A stretch of DNA of 45,188 nucleotides from Desulfobacterales bacterium (GTDB lineage Bacteria > Desulfobacterota > Desulfobacteria > Desulfobacterales > UBA2174_A), in contig JALOPD010000022.1 in NCBI GenBank assembly GCA_025454075.1, positions 1 to 45,188 on the forward strand. The letters are read 5' to 3'. Shown piece by piece: positions 8,168-16,336 of this stretch (positions are counted from its first letter, which is position 1; the number at the start of each line of letters is the position of its first letter). Below the pieces are notes generated by a model. It saw only the letters and a list, made by a program, of their open reading frames with translations. It did no database searches and was not told where the DNA came from. The position numbers and the translations under genes are program-made.

Positions 8168-8818
8168 TCATTGATCTCGCACATCAAGAACTTTTTTAAC
8201 AAAAGGCAGAATACTCTCCACGAGTTTCTCCTTGCTGGCTCCTTGGATTTTGAAAGCAACCTCCCATCGCAAATTGTCACCTTCTTCAAGTTCATTCATG
8301 CCAAGCCCCACTATGTCGCCGCCGCAACCAAAAATCGCATTGCTGATCTTGGCCATGTCGCCCTTGACCCCGGATACGATAACGGTAATCCGCACTCCGC
8401 CCCTGTTGCCCCCGAGCAGGTTCAGAAAGGCTTTAAACAAGTCCGTCTCCGTTATAATTCCCACCAGTGATTTTTCACGGGTAACAGGGAGCGCGCTTAT
8501 TTTGTTGGCAGACATAAGCACAGCCGCTTCCTCAAGCGGCGCGCCTTCATCTATCGTGATGGCCTTTGTGTTCATGACTTTATTGACCGTCAACAGGTGC
8601 AACATTTCTCTGACTTCCCACACGTTCAGCGAGGTAACCGGAGAAGGGGAGGCGTAAAGCAGATCCTTTTCGGAAACCATACCGACGATCCGGTCATCTT
8701 TGTTGACCACCGGCAGGTGCCTTACACTCTTAGCCTTCATGAGATTCAGAGCGTCTATGACTGTAATATCGCCGGTTATCGTGATTGGGGTGCGGCTCAT
8801 TCGATCTCGAACAAACAT
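8168..8818 (-). CDS. CBS-pair and ACT domain protein (AcuB-like)
   Basis: A 216-residue cytoplasmic sensor-type protein. Two CBS motifs occupy about residues 1-60 and 72-130, with the repeated pattern MxxxxITI...ALxLMxxxxVRHLPVV...VGMVSEKDL and KAITIDEGAPLEEAAVLM...ALPV...VGIITETDL. The C-terminus (about 138-212) is an ACT-like fold beginning RITVIVSGVKGDMAKI. CBS pairs usually bind adenine nucleotides and ACT domains bind amino acids or other small ligands. Such AcuB-like proteins are common near acetate and acyl-CoA metabolism, and an ADP-forming acetyl-CoA synthetase lies 1 kb upstream. GGAGGA sits 5 nt before the ATG. Confidence 0.85.
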   Translation of the reverse strand: MFVRDRMSRTPITITGDITVIDALNLMKAKSVRHLPVVNKDDRIVGMVSEKDLLYASPSPVTSLNVWEVREMLHLLTVNKVMNTKAITIDEGAPLEEAAVLMSANKISALPVTREKSLVGIITETDLFKAFLNLLGGNRGGVRITVIVSGVKGDMAKISNAIFGCGGDIVGLGMNELEEGDNLRWEVAFKIQGASKEKLVESILPFVKKVLDVRDQ

Positions 8819-8884
8819 GGCGTCCTCCGTCGTTGTTATTGTTTTTGATGGTCTGATTGATCTTAACCAGATTGTATCCGCATA

Positions 8885-9868
8885 TCACGCTTTGATGCGC
8901 TTAGGCAAAATCAAGGCTGCAGTCCCGGACTTCGCATGGCCGGAAATGAATGAACCGTTCAACGTTTTGGGGTAGTAGAACAGAAACATCCCGCCCGCAA
9001 CGAGTCCCATGCCGCCGAGGTGATAGACCTGGATCGACTCGCCGAGCAGCCACACCGAAAGCAGCGAGGCGAAGGCCGGGATGAGGTTGATGAAGAGCCC
9101 GGCGCGGTTGGGGCCCACCAGGTCCACCCCCTTGTTCCAGCAGAAATAGGCCGCGATGGAGGGGAAGATGGCGACGTACAGGATGCTCAAAATTATTTCG
9201 CGACTGAGGGCAACAGGGCCGGCGATCGCAAGCTCCGCCAGGTAGACAGGGAAAAGGCCGGCGGCGCCCAGGGCAAAAGTGGCCGCCAGAAAGCTCAAGG
9301 GATGGACGGCCGGGCGGCGGCGCAGCATCGCGGAGTAGAGCCCGTACGCCGACACGGCGATGATCATGAGCAGGTCGCCCTGCACGAAAGACATGGTCAG
9401 AAGGGTCTTCAGGTCCCCCCGCAGCACGATCAGGCAGGCGCCCAGGATGCACAGCGCCACGCCGCCCATCTGGCGCGTCGCGACTTTCTCCCGGTAGAGC
9501 AACAGGCTCAACAGCACGATCACGGCCGGCATGGTGGACTGGATCAGCGCGCCGTTGATGGCGGTGGTGGTGTGGACGGCGGTGTAAAGCAAGGTGTTGA
9601 AGCTTGAGATCCCCAGGAGGGCCAGCAGAAGCAGCATTTTCCAGCGCCGGGCGATTTCATTGCGGTCCTGGGCGAGCGGCCGAAGGCTGAAGGGCAGGAT
9701 CAGGACGAAGGCGAGCGTCCAGCGCCAGAAGGCAAAGGCCACCGGCGGAATGAGGTCCGCCACCCCCCGGGCCAGCACGATGTTCCCCGCCCAGCACAGG
9801 GGGGCCACGCTGAGGATCAGGTATGGCAAGAGGTTCTTTGGAAAATCCCCGGCGCGTTGTTTAATCAT
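8885..9868 (-). CDS. EamA/DMT-superfamily transporter
   Basis: A 327-residue inner-membrane protein with ten predicted helices arranged as two EamA repeats (about residues 12-150 and 165-305). Typical elements are the early CWAGNIVLARGV segment, FWRWTLAF, the LIQSTMPAVIVLLSLLLYRE helix ending with the conserved Glu, and the second-repeat NKGVDLVGPNRAGLFINLIP segment followed by WLLGES. The family exports metabolites and amino acids, and the substrate cannot be told from sequence. AAGGGGAAG directly precedes the ATG. The gene starts 8 nt after the stop of the acetyl-CoA synthetase beta subunit, so it is probably in the same transcript. Confidence 0.87.
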   Translation of the reverse strand: MIKQRAGDFPKNLLPYLILSVAPLCWAGNIVLARGVADLIPPVAFAFWRWTLAFVLILPFSLRPLAQDRNEIARRWKMLLLLALLGISSFNTLLYTAVHTTTAINGALIQSTMPAVIVLLSLLLYREKVATRQMGGVALCILGACLIVLRGDLKTLLTMSFVQGDLLMIIAVSAYGLYSAMLRRRPAVHPLSFLAATFALGAAGLFPVYLAELAIAGPVALSREIILSILYVAIFPSIAAYFCWNKGVDLVGPNRAGLFINLIPAFASLLSVWLLGESIQVYHLGGMGLVAGGMFLFYYPKTLNGSFISGHAKSGTAALILPKRIKA

Positions 9869-9875
9869 CTTCCCC

Positions 9876-10559
9876 TTATGAATTGTGTGCCAAAATGATG
9901 CGCGCGTCGGCGACCGTGCAGCGCTCCGGCGAGCAGAACACGGGGTTCAGGTCGATGGAGTCGATCCGGTCGCCGAGCTCCATGACGAGGCTCGAGAAGG
10001 CGAGCATCATCGCCGTCAGCTTCGGGACGTTGACGGCGGCGAAGCCGCGGTGGCCGGTGAGCAGCCGGCTGCCGCGCAGGCAGGTCAGCATCGATTCGAC
10101 GTCGCGCGGTTTGAGCGGCGCCATGCGCGTGACCGTGTCCTTGTAGATCTCTACCGCCGTTCCGCCGATCCCCAGCAGGATCACCGGGCCGAACTGAAAG
10201 TCGATCTTGGCGCCGACGATGAGCTCGCGGCCCGACAGCATCTCGGCGACGACCACCCCCTCGAATTCCGGCAGACGGCTGAATCGGTCGTAGACCTTCC
10301 CCAGGCTCTCTGCGTCCGGGATGCCGGGTTGAACCCCCTGCACATCGGACTTGTGCATCACCTGCGGCGACACCACCTTGGCCGCCACCGGGTAGCCGAT
10401 GTCGGCGGCGGCCGCGAGCGCATCGGTTTTGGATTTCGCCCAGGCGAACTTCGGTCCCGGGACCCCGGCCGCTCCCAGCAGGCGCAGGGCTTCCGGCTCC
10501 AGCACCCAGCCATGTTTGCGGGCGGCAGCGAGTATGTCCGCAGTTTCTAAACTCAGCAT
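9876..10559 (-). CDS. acdB: ADP-forming acetyl-CoA synthetase, beta subunit (ATP-grasp)
   Basis: A 227-residue ATP-grasp_5 domain protein. Motifs include AGVPGPKFAWAKS (start of the fold), YPVAAKVVSPQVMHKSDVQG (ATP-binding lysine and metal-site region), GVVVAEMLSGRELIVGAKID, FGPVILLGIGGTAVEIYKD, and a late DLNPVF metal-binding segment. With the alpha subunit it interconverts acyl-CoA, ADP and Pi with acid, CoA and ATP, giving substrate-level ATP during fermentation of organic or amino acids. The ATG at 10559 is 8 nt after GGAGG and overlaps the alpha stop codon by 7 nt, so the subunits are translationally coupled. A GTG at 10568 lies inside the ribosome-binding site and is unlikely. Confidence 0.9.
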   Translation of the reverse strand: MLSLETADILAAARKHGWVLEPEALRLLGAAGVPGPKFAWAKSKTDALAAAADIGYPVAAKVVSPQVMHKSDVQGVQPGIPDAESLGKVYDRFSRLPEFEGVVVAEMLSGRELIVGAKIDFQFGPVILLGIGGTAVEIYKDTVTRMAPLKPRDVESMLTCLRGSRLLTGHRGFAAVNVPKLTAMMLAFSSLVMELGDRIDSIDLNPVFCSPERCTVADARIILAHNS

Positions 10560-11902
10560 GGCCTGCACCTCCGCATGGCTTCCACCATGAAGGCCGCCCC
10601 GTCGATGGAGGAGGCGACCGGCACGTTGTTCAGTTCGAAGCCCTCGATCACGTGCGGCACATAGGCGACCAGCGGCTTGCCGGTCTGCTGGTGCACGTAG
10701 CTCAGCCGGGCGCCGAGATCGGAGCTGATCCCCGGGGAGTAGGGCAGCAGCAGGAGCAGCAGGCAGTCCACTTCGGGGGCCCGGCCCAGCGCGCTGACGG
10801 CCGCCTCGAAATCTTCGTCGACGGCGCTGCCCGTCAAATCGACCGGGTTTTCCAGGGAGGCGATGTCGCGAATGTTGTCCGAAAGGCCGGAGCGGATTTC
10901 CGCCTTGACGGCATCCGAAAGCCGTGGCACCTGCAGTCCGATGTCGGCGCAGATGTCCGTGGCCAGGGCGCCGTGGCCGCCGCTCACGGTGACGACGCCG
11001 ACGTTGCCTTCGATGGCGCGCGGGTAGTGGCTGAGCGATTCGCAGAAGCAGGTGAGTTCGAACTCGTTGCGGGCCTCGACGATGCCGTGCTGGGCCAGCA
11101 CATCGGCAAACACCTTGTAGTCGCCGGCCAGCGATGCGGTGTGGCTGCTCACGGCGCGGCTGCCTTCCGCGGTCTTGCCGGCCTTGAGCACGATCACCGG
11201 TTTGGAGAGGCCGGCGGCCAGCTCCACGAACGCGCGTCCCTCGTTGCGTCCGAAGCCTTCCACGTAAAAGGCGATGACCGTGGTGGCCGGGTCCTCGGCG
11301 AGGTAGCGCAGCAGATCGGTTTCACGGATCAAGGCCTTGTTGCCGATGCTGACCGCGAGCGACAGCCCCAGGCCCTGCTCGGCGAACTTGACCATCTGGT
11401 CGACCAGCACGCCGCCGCTCTGGCTGACGAACCCCACGCTGCCCGGGCTCGGCCGCACCAAGCGCTCGCCCGGCAGGAAAAACGTGTCGAACTTGCCCGG
11501 CGAGTAAATGCCGAGGCAGTTGGGCCCGATGAAGGGGAAATCCGCCTCCCGGGCCATCGCGGTGATGCGCTCCTGCAGGTCCGCACGGCCGCTTTCGGCG
11601 AAACCACCGGAGATGATAACGGCACCACCCACCCCTTTGCGGATGCACTGGGCGAGCGTCTCCGGCACGAGGTCGGCGCGCACGGCGATCGCCGCCAGGT
11701 CCACGGGTCCGGGGATCTCCTCCATCGTGCGGTAGACGCGGTCGCGCTTGAAAACCCCGCCTTTGGGGTTCACCGGGTAGACCTTGACCGGGTAGCGCAG
11801 GTGGATCTTGTTGTAGATCACATTGGCGGGGTGGCGATCGTTGGAGAGCGAGACCCCCGCGACCGCCATGCTGTCGGGTTTGAACAAGGGCGTGAAATTC
11901 AC
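10553..11902 (-). CDS. acdA: ADP-forming acetyl-CoA synthetase, alpha subunit
   Basis: A 449-residue subunit. Its order is a CoA-binding Rossmann domain (about 1-130, with AVAGVSLSNDR and VYPVNPKGG), a GPNCLGIYSPG segment, then succinyl-CoA-ligase-like domains with GFVSQSGG and SIGNKA. The SSHTASLAGDYKVF loop contains His244, which corresponds to the phospho-histidine of this enzyme class. Small-molecule phosphate is passed through this His to the ATP-grasp subunit encoded immediately downstream. Many bacteria have alpha and beta fused, but here they are separate. The start is a GTG, with AAAGGA about 9 nt upstream. The substrate could be acetate or another short or aromatic acid. Confidence 0.9.
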   Translation of the reverse strand: MNFTPLFKPDSMAVAGVSLSNDRHPANVIYNKIHLRYPVKVYPVNPKGGVFKRDRVYRTMEEIPGPVDLAAIAVRADLVPETLAQCIRKGVGGAVIISGGFAESGRADLQERITAMAREADFPFIGPNCLGIYSPGKFDTFFLPGERLVRPSPGSVGFVSQSGGVLVDQMVKFAEQGLGLSLAVSIGNKALIRETDLLRYLAEDPATTVIAFYVEGFGRNEGRAFVELAAGLSKPVIVLKAGKTAEGSRAVSSHTASLAGDYKVFADVLAQHGIVEARNEFELTCFCESLSHYPRAIEGNVGVVTVSGGHGALATDICADIGLQVPRLSDAVKAEIRSGLSDNIRDIASLENPVDLTGSAVDEDFEAAVSALGRAPEVDCLLLLLLPYSPGISSDLGARLSYVHQQTGKPLVAYVPHVIEGFELNNVPVASSIDGAAFMVEAMRRCRPC

Positions 11903-12139
11903 TATCAGGGTCCTTTATCCGGTTGGGAGCGGTTGGGAATGGTTGCTCCGGCACACCGTTCCACCCGCCGTTGAGCCGGTCCGAACGGTCGGTTCGGATG
12001 ACCGGAGCGATAGCAGAGTCCTATCACAAAAGCTTCCGCCGCTGCAACGGTGGGCCGTCCGGGATGGCCTTCAAGGGGCCGATGTGTTAAAAGAGCGCCA
12101 TCGGTTTGTTTTCACCCGAAGCGTATTATTTTATCGCCC

Positions 12140-13975
12140 ATGAAATCCGACCACACGACGGCGCCCGGCACGGATGTGCCGGCCTCCCTGCATGACCGGT
12201 TGAAAACCCTCCGCTCGGAATTGCCCCGGCTGGCGGACGGGCTGAGGCTGGAGGCCGACCCGACGCTCGCCTCCTGGTGCAAGATTCTGGACAGCCGCCT
12301 CCTGAGCCGCTTCGACCCGGATTTCCCCCTGGTGGCTGCGATCTGCGGCGGGGGCTCTTCCGGCAAATCCACCCTCTTCAATTCACTGGCCGGCGGCCGC
12401 TACGCGCCGGTCGGCGGACGGGCCGGCATGAACCGGCGCGTGCTTTTTTCAGTCCCCGAGACGATGGCCGAAACATCCGGATTCATCGCGGCGCTGATGG
12501 AGCCCTTCGGGGCCGCCCCGGAGGCGTTGCGGCAGCCGGAAGAGCTTCTCCAGCCCGGCGGTCCGCTTTACATCCAATCGGCCCCGGGCCGCCTGCCGCT
12601 GGTCCTCATGGACACCCCGGATTTCGACACCGGCAGCCGCGGGCGCTACGCCAACCGCCAGAGCGCACAGGCCGCCCTCGAAGCGGCGGACATCCTGATC
12701 TACATCTTCACCAACTCCAACTACAACAACCGCGACAACACCGACTTCATCGGCCGGATGCTGACCGGCATCGGCCGCCGCAAATGTTTTCTCGGCGGTT
12801 CGGCGGAGCGCTACGTGCTCGGGGTCTTTCGCGCCGAGGAGGACAACCGCGTGGCCGCTGGCGAGCAGGGCATCCGGCTGCTGCCGGTGCGGCCGGGGGG
12901 CGCCTCTTTCGGGCAGGCCCTGCGGGCGATCGACGCGACGCAGCTGCGCCGGGAACTGCACGCCTCCATGCTGTCCGATGTCATGTCGCAGGCGGAGGCA
13001 TTTCTATCCCGCGGCCGTGAGTCGCTGGCGGAGCTGCGGCGCTACACCGCCGGCGTGCGGGCGGCGCAGAACCAGTGCCTCCAGCAGGCGCTGCGGCACT
13101 TTCCGGTGGACCGCGTCATGCGGCGGTTTGCGAAAATCTGGGCGCGGACCGACCCGCCGGCGGTCAAGTTCATGCGGCGCACGGGCAGTCTGATCGAGCT
13201 GCCTTTGAAGGCCCTGGTCGGGGCGGCGGGCTGGGCGCGCGAGCGGATTTCCGGCGAGCCGCCTCCGGAAAATCCGTCGCAGCAGTTCGCCCGGAAACTC
13301 GAGGAAAACCTGTTGACGGCGACGACCGACCTGCACCAGCAGGTGCTGAGCCCGCAACTCGCAGCGGCCGCGGCGGCTGAAGCCGGTGATGCGGGCCGCC
13401 CGGCAGCAGTCAACGTACACCCCGCGGTGGTGCCGGCCCGGCAGCGGCTGCAGCAAAAAGAGTTCAGCGCCATTCTGCAGGCCGTCCTCGCCCGGCGGGA
13501 GGAGATCGGCGACATCGGCGCCGACATGGAGATGGAACTGGGTCGGCTGGCCGATCATTTCCGCAGGCGGATGGGGGTGTGGGACAAGGTCGCGCAGACC
13601 TTCTGGGCGTTCTTGAACGTGCTGCCGGCCGCCGCCGCGGTGACCTACGTGTTGTCGACCGGGGACCCCGTCGGCGGCGCGACCATCAAGGTCAAGCTGG
13701 CCGGGCTTTTCGGTCTGAAGGACCTCTACGCCCTGGTGGCCATCCCGGTCACGCGCGGACTGAAGCGGGCGGACCAGAAGCAACTCCAGGAGATGCTCGG
13801 GCCGGTGGCCCAAACCTGGCTGAGCCACAAATTCGAGGGCGTCCGGGGGATCTTCGAGCAGGAGATCACGGGCGACATCCTGCGCACGGCGGAAGAGGCG
13901 GCCGGTGAAGCCGAACGACGGATCGCCGCTGCCGGCGAATGCCTGGCGCGGGAGGCGGAGGGAGAGACGCGGTGA
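12140..13975 (+). CDS. large dynamin-like/membrane GTPase, first of a coupled pair
   Basis: A 611-residue protein. The P-loop GGGSSGKST (residues 70-78) and the Walker B/G3 motif DTPDFD (158-163) are clear. The expected G2 threonine region is GGRAGMNRR, with no Thr, and no NKxD G4 motif is found in the segment after IGRRKCFLGG (near residue 210). Protein 1 may therefore bind nucleotide weakly or lack GTP specificity. The rest is helical (RESLAELRRYTAG, KLEENLLTATTDLHQQ). A hydrophobic segment near residues 490-530 (WAFLNVLPAAAAVTYVLSTG) could insert into a membrane. There is no clear ribosome-binding site before the ATG at 12140. Its stop overlaps the start of the second GTPase (GTGA). Function unknown. 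Confidence 0.75.
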   Translation: MKSDHTTAPGTDVPASLHDRLKTLRSELPRLADGLRLEADPTLASWCKILDSRLLSRFDPDFPLVAAICGGGSSGKSTLFNSLAGGRYAPVGGRAGMNRRVLFSVPETMAETSGFIAALMEPFGAAPEALRQPEELLQPGGPLYIQSAPGRLPLVLMDTPDFDTGSRGRYANRQSAQAALEAADILIYIFTNSNYNNRDNTDFIGRMLTGIGRRKCFLGGSAERYVLGVFRAEEDNRVAAGEQGIRLLPVRPGGASFGQALRAIDATQLRRELHASMLSDVMSQAEAFLSRGRESLAELRRYTAGVRAAQNQCLQQALRHFPVDRVMRRFAKIWARTDPPAVKFMRRTGSLIELPLKALVGAAGWARERISGEPPPENPSQQFARKLEENLLTATTDLHQQVLSPQLAAAAAAEAGDAGRPAAVNVHPAVVPARQRLQQKEFSAILQAVLARREEIGDIGADMEMELGRLADHFRRRMGVWDKVAQTFWAFLNVLPAAAAVTYVLSTGDPVGGATIKVKLAGLFGLKDLYALVAIPVTRGLKRADQKQLQEMLGPVAQTWLSHKFEGVRGIFEQEITGDILRTAEEAAGEAERRIAAAGECLAREAEGETR

Positions 13976-15729
13976 CGACACGGAATCACCCAGCAGCGGT
14001 TCTCAAGGGCGTCGGGCGCATCGAGGCGCTGGTCTCCGAGCTTGGCCTGCTGAAATCCAACCTGGCGTCGGTGCCCCTCTGGCGGCCCGCCGCCGCGCTG
14101 GCCCGGCAGAGCGATGAAGCGGTCCGGATGATCCACGCGATCGCCGCCCGCTTCGAGCGCAGCCTGGTGGTCACGCTGATCGGCCCGTCCGGGTCCGGCA
14201 AGTCCACCCTCGTCAATGCGCTGGCGGGCGGGGCGGAGCTGTCGCCGACGGGCCGCCGCCGGCCGACCACCGGGACCCTCGTCGTTTTCGGCGCCGGGAA
14301 GGAGGACGCGGCGGAACTCATGCGCGAACTCGGCGGCGATTCGGTCGCCCTTGCGGCCGAGGCGGGTGCGCGCCTGCCGCAGGGGCTGTGCCTGATCGAC
14401 ACGCCCGACACGGATTCCACGGCCTTCCGTCGCCACGTCCCCGCACTGGAGCAGGCCATCGCGCATTCGGACCTGCTGCTCTGCGTCTTCGACTCCGAAA
14501 ACCCTAAGCGCCGCGACCACGCGGATTTTCTGGCGCCGTTCGTGGCGCGCTTCGACGGCGAGTCCCTCGTGGCGGTCCTCAACAAGTGCGACCGGCTGGA
14601 AGCGGCGGAGCTGAAGACGAACATTCTGCCGGATTTCCGCGACTACCTCCAAAAGGGGTGGCGGGGTGCGGTCGACCGGGTTTTTTGCGTCTGCGCGCGC
14701 CGGCACCTGCGCGATCCGGCCTGGGACCCGTCGGCCGGCCCGCGCCACGAGTTCGACCAGTTCGAGGAGCTGCGCGCTCTGGTGTTCGGGCTCGCGGACC
14801 AGGGCGGCCTCGTGATCGACCGGCGCGTCGACAACGCGCGGCAGCTGCGTGCAGTCGTGCTGGGCGAAGCCGGCCGCGAGCTCGCGGCGGATCGGCAGGC
14901 GCTGGAGGAGGCGCGGCAAGCCCTGGCGCGGATCCAGGCGGAAGCCATGGCGTCCGCCGCCGCCGCGTTGCGGGATCAGGACTCCCGGCGCGGGGGAGGG
15001 CTGGGGGCCGCGGTGTACCAGAGGCTTTGCATGCGGTGGGTCGGCCCGGTGGGATGGGTCCTGGCGGCATGGACGCGGCTGATGGCCGTCGGAAGCGGTC
15101 TCGCCGCGATGTTGCGCCTGGGACAACGGTCCGGGGGGCTTTTTTCAGGCCGGCGGTCGGGAAAGGGACCGGCGCTCGCGGGGGACGGCGGCCTCGCCGC
15201 GGCGCTGCGGCGCTACCGCCTGGAGCTGGTCGGTCGATGGCCGGAGGCGGCCGAGCTGCTGGTCCGCGGGCGTTTCGATCCGGCGGTGCGGAGCATCGAC
15301 ACGCCGACGGCATCGGCCGGCCGGTTCGAAGAGCAGCTGTCGAGCCTCTGGGACCGGGCCATCGAGCGGGAGGTCGATGCCATGGCGCGGCGCCTCGGTG
15401 GGGCGTGGCTGCAATTCCTGATGAATGCTCCGGTCCTCGGCATTCTGGGCTACGTGGGCTGGGTCACCGTGAAGACGTTTTTCAGCGCGGACTATCTTCC
15501 CGGGGATTATTTCCTGCATGCGTTCTGGGTCATCGCCATTGCGCTGCTGCTGAGCTTTTTCGCCCTTCAAGTGCTCATCCGGCTGACGGCGAACCCCGAT
15601 CGCGTCATGGCCCGCGCCCTCGATCGGCTGCAAAAGGAGGTGGCCGACCTGGACGGACTGGCGGGGCACCCCCTGTGCATGCAGCTGGAAGCCGTCCTGC
15701 GCATGGCCGCGGCCGCCTCCGGCGGATAG
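13972..15729 (+). CDS. membrane-anchored dynamin-like GTPase, second of the pair
   Basis: A 585-residue GTPase with a full set of G motifs: GPSGSGKST (71-79), PTTG (G2 Thr near 99-100), DTPDTD (143-148) and NKCD (194-197). Helical regions follow, and the C-terminus has two transmembrane segments (FLMNAPVLGILGYVGWVTV and HAFWVIAIALLLSFFALQVL, about 475-540) followed by a helical tail. The GTG at 13972 shares bases with the TGA of the first gene and has GGAGGGAGAG upstream, indicating translational coupling. The architecture of GTPase head, helical stalk and membrane paddle in a tandem pair resembles bacterial dynamin-like protein pairs, which act on membranes. The exact family is not recognised. 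Confidence 0.8.
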   Translation: MTTRNHPAAVLKGVGRIEALVSELGLLKSNLASVPLWRPAAALARQSDEAVRMIHAIAARFERSLVVTLIGPSGSGKSTLVNALAGGAELSPTGRRRPTTGTLVVFGAGKEDAAELMRELGGDSVALAAEAGARLPQGLCLIDTPDTDSTAFRRHVPALEQAIAHSDLLLCVFDSENPKRRDHADFLAPFVARFDGESLVAVLNKCDRLEAAELKTNILPDFRDYLQKGWRGAVDRVFCVCARRHLRDPAWDPSAGPRHEFDQFEELRALVFGLADQGGLVIDRRVDNARQLRAVVLGEAGRELAADRQALEEARQALARIQAEAMASAAAALRDQDSRRGGGLGAAVYQRLCMRWVGPVGWVLAAWTRLMAVGSGLAAMLRLGQRSGGLFSGRRSGKGPALAGDGGLAAALRRYRLELVGRWPEAAELLVRGRFDPAVRSIDTPTASAGRFEEQLSSLWDRAIEREVDAMARRLGGAWLQFLMNAPVLGILGYVGWVTVKTFFSADYLPGDYFLHAFWVIAIALLLSFFALQVLIRLTANPDRVMARALDRLQKEVADLDGLAGHPLCMQLEAVLRMAAAASGG

Positions 15730-15883
15730 AAACGGCTCCATCACCCCGCCCGACGCCCGGGGGCCGCGTTGCCGTCCTCTCGAAATGCCCACAACCGATG
15801 GAGGTTGCTCCGCCTTCGAATCGGCCGGCGCCTTGCCTGCAGGCGTGAACCGAGGTCGTGGAACCATATCCGGGTCGTTCGGT

Positions 15884-16159
15884 CTATTTGGCCTTGGCCT
15901 TGCGGTCCGCCTCCATTTTCTGGATCAGCGCCACCCGGGCGAGCACCTCCTGGGTGGCCATGGGGCGCTCCTCGAATTTGCCGCACCAGTTCCGATCCGC
16001 CGTGACGGGCCAGACCGCAAAACGGATGTTCGTCGTGGAGGCGGCATCGGTCGTTTCGGGGTGCGGCGCGTTGCGGTGGCATTCCCCCACCAGCCCGTCG
16101 TCGGTGCCGCCGGTTTCCAACCAGTACTTGCACTTCTCGCAGACCTGAGTTTCTTCCAT
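15884..16159 (-). CDS. small Cys-rich protein, probable metal-binding
   Basis: A 91-residue protein starting MEETQVCEKCKYWLETGG. A CxxC pair at residues 7-10 is followed by GECHRNAPHPE and by WPVTADRNWCGKFEE, giving four Cys in the pattern CxxC...C...C with conserved Trp residues. This pattern recurs in many uncharacterised small proteins and suggests a zinc or iron site. The C-terminus is a charged helix rich in Lys. AAAGGA lies about 6 nt before the ATG. It follows the DUF1846 gene by 177 nt on the same strand and converges with the GTPase pair. Function unknown. Confidence 0.72.
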   Translation of the reverse strand: MEETQVCEKCKYWLETGGTDDGLVGECHRNAPHPETTDAASTTNIRFAVWPVTADRNWCGKFEERPMATQEVLARVALIQKMEADRKAKAK

Positions 16160-16336
16160 GGCCGTCCTTTTTTCAGAGCATGGTGCCGAGAGTGAAAATG
16201 GTTTTGATTCCAAGAGGGTTTGGGGCGGCCCGGCGGAGCCACCCCTGCGAAAGGAGGTCGGTCGAGGCCGGGATCCATCCACGGCCTTGGTGGGTATTTC
16301 GGCTGTTTGCTGGGAAAACTTAAATTTTTTCGACGG

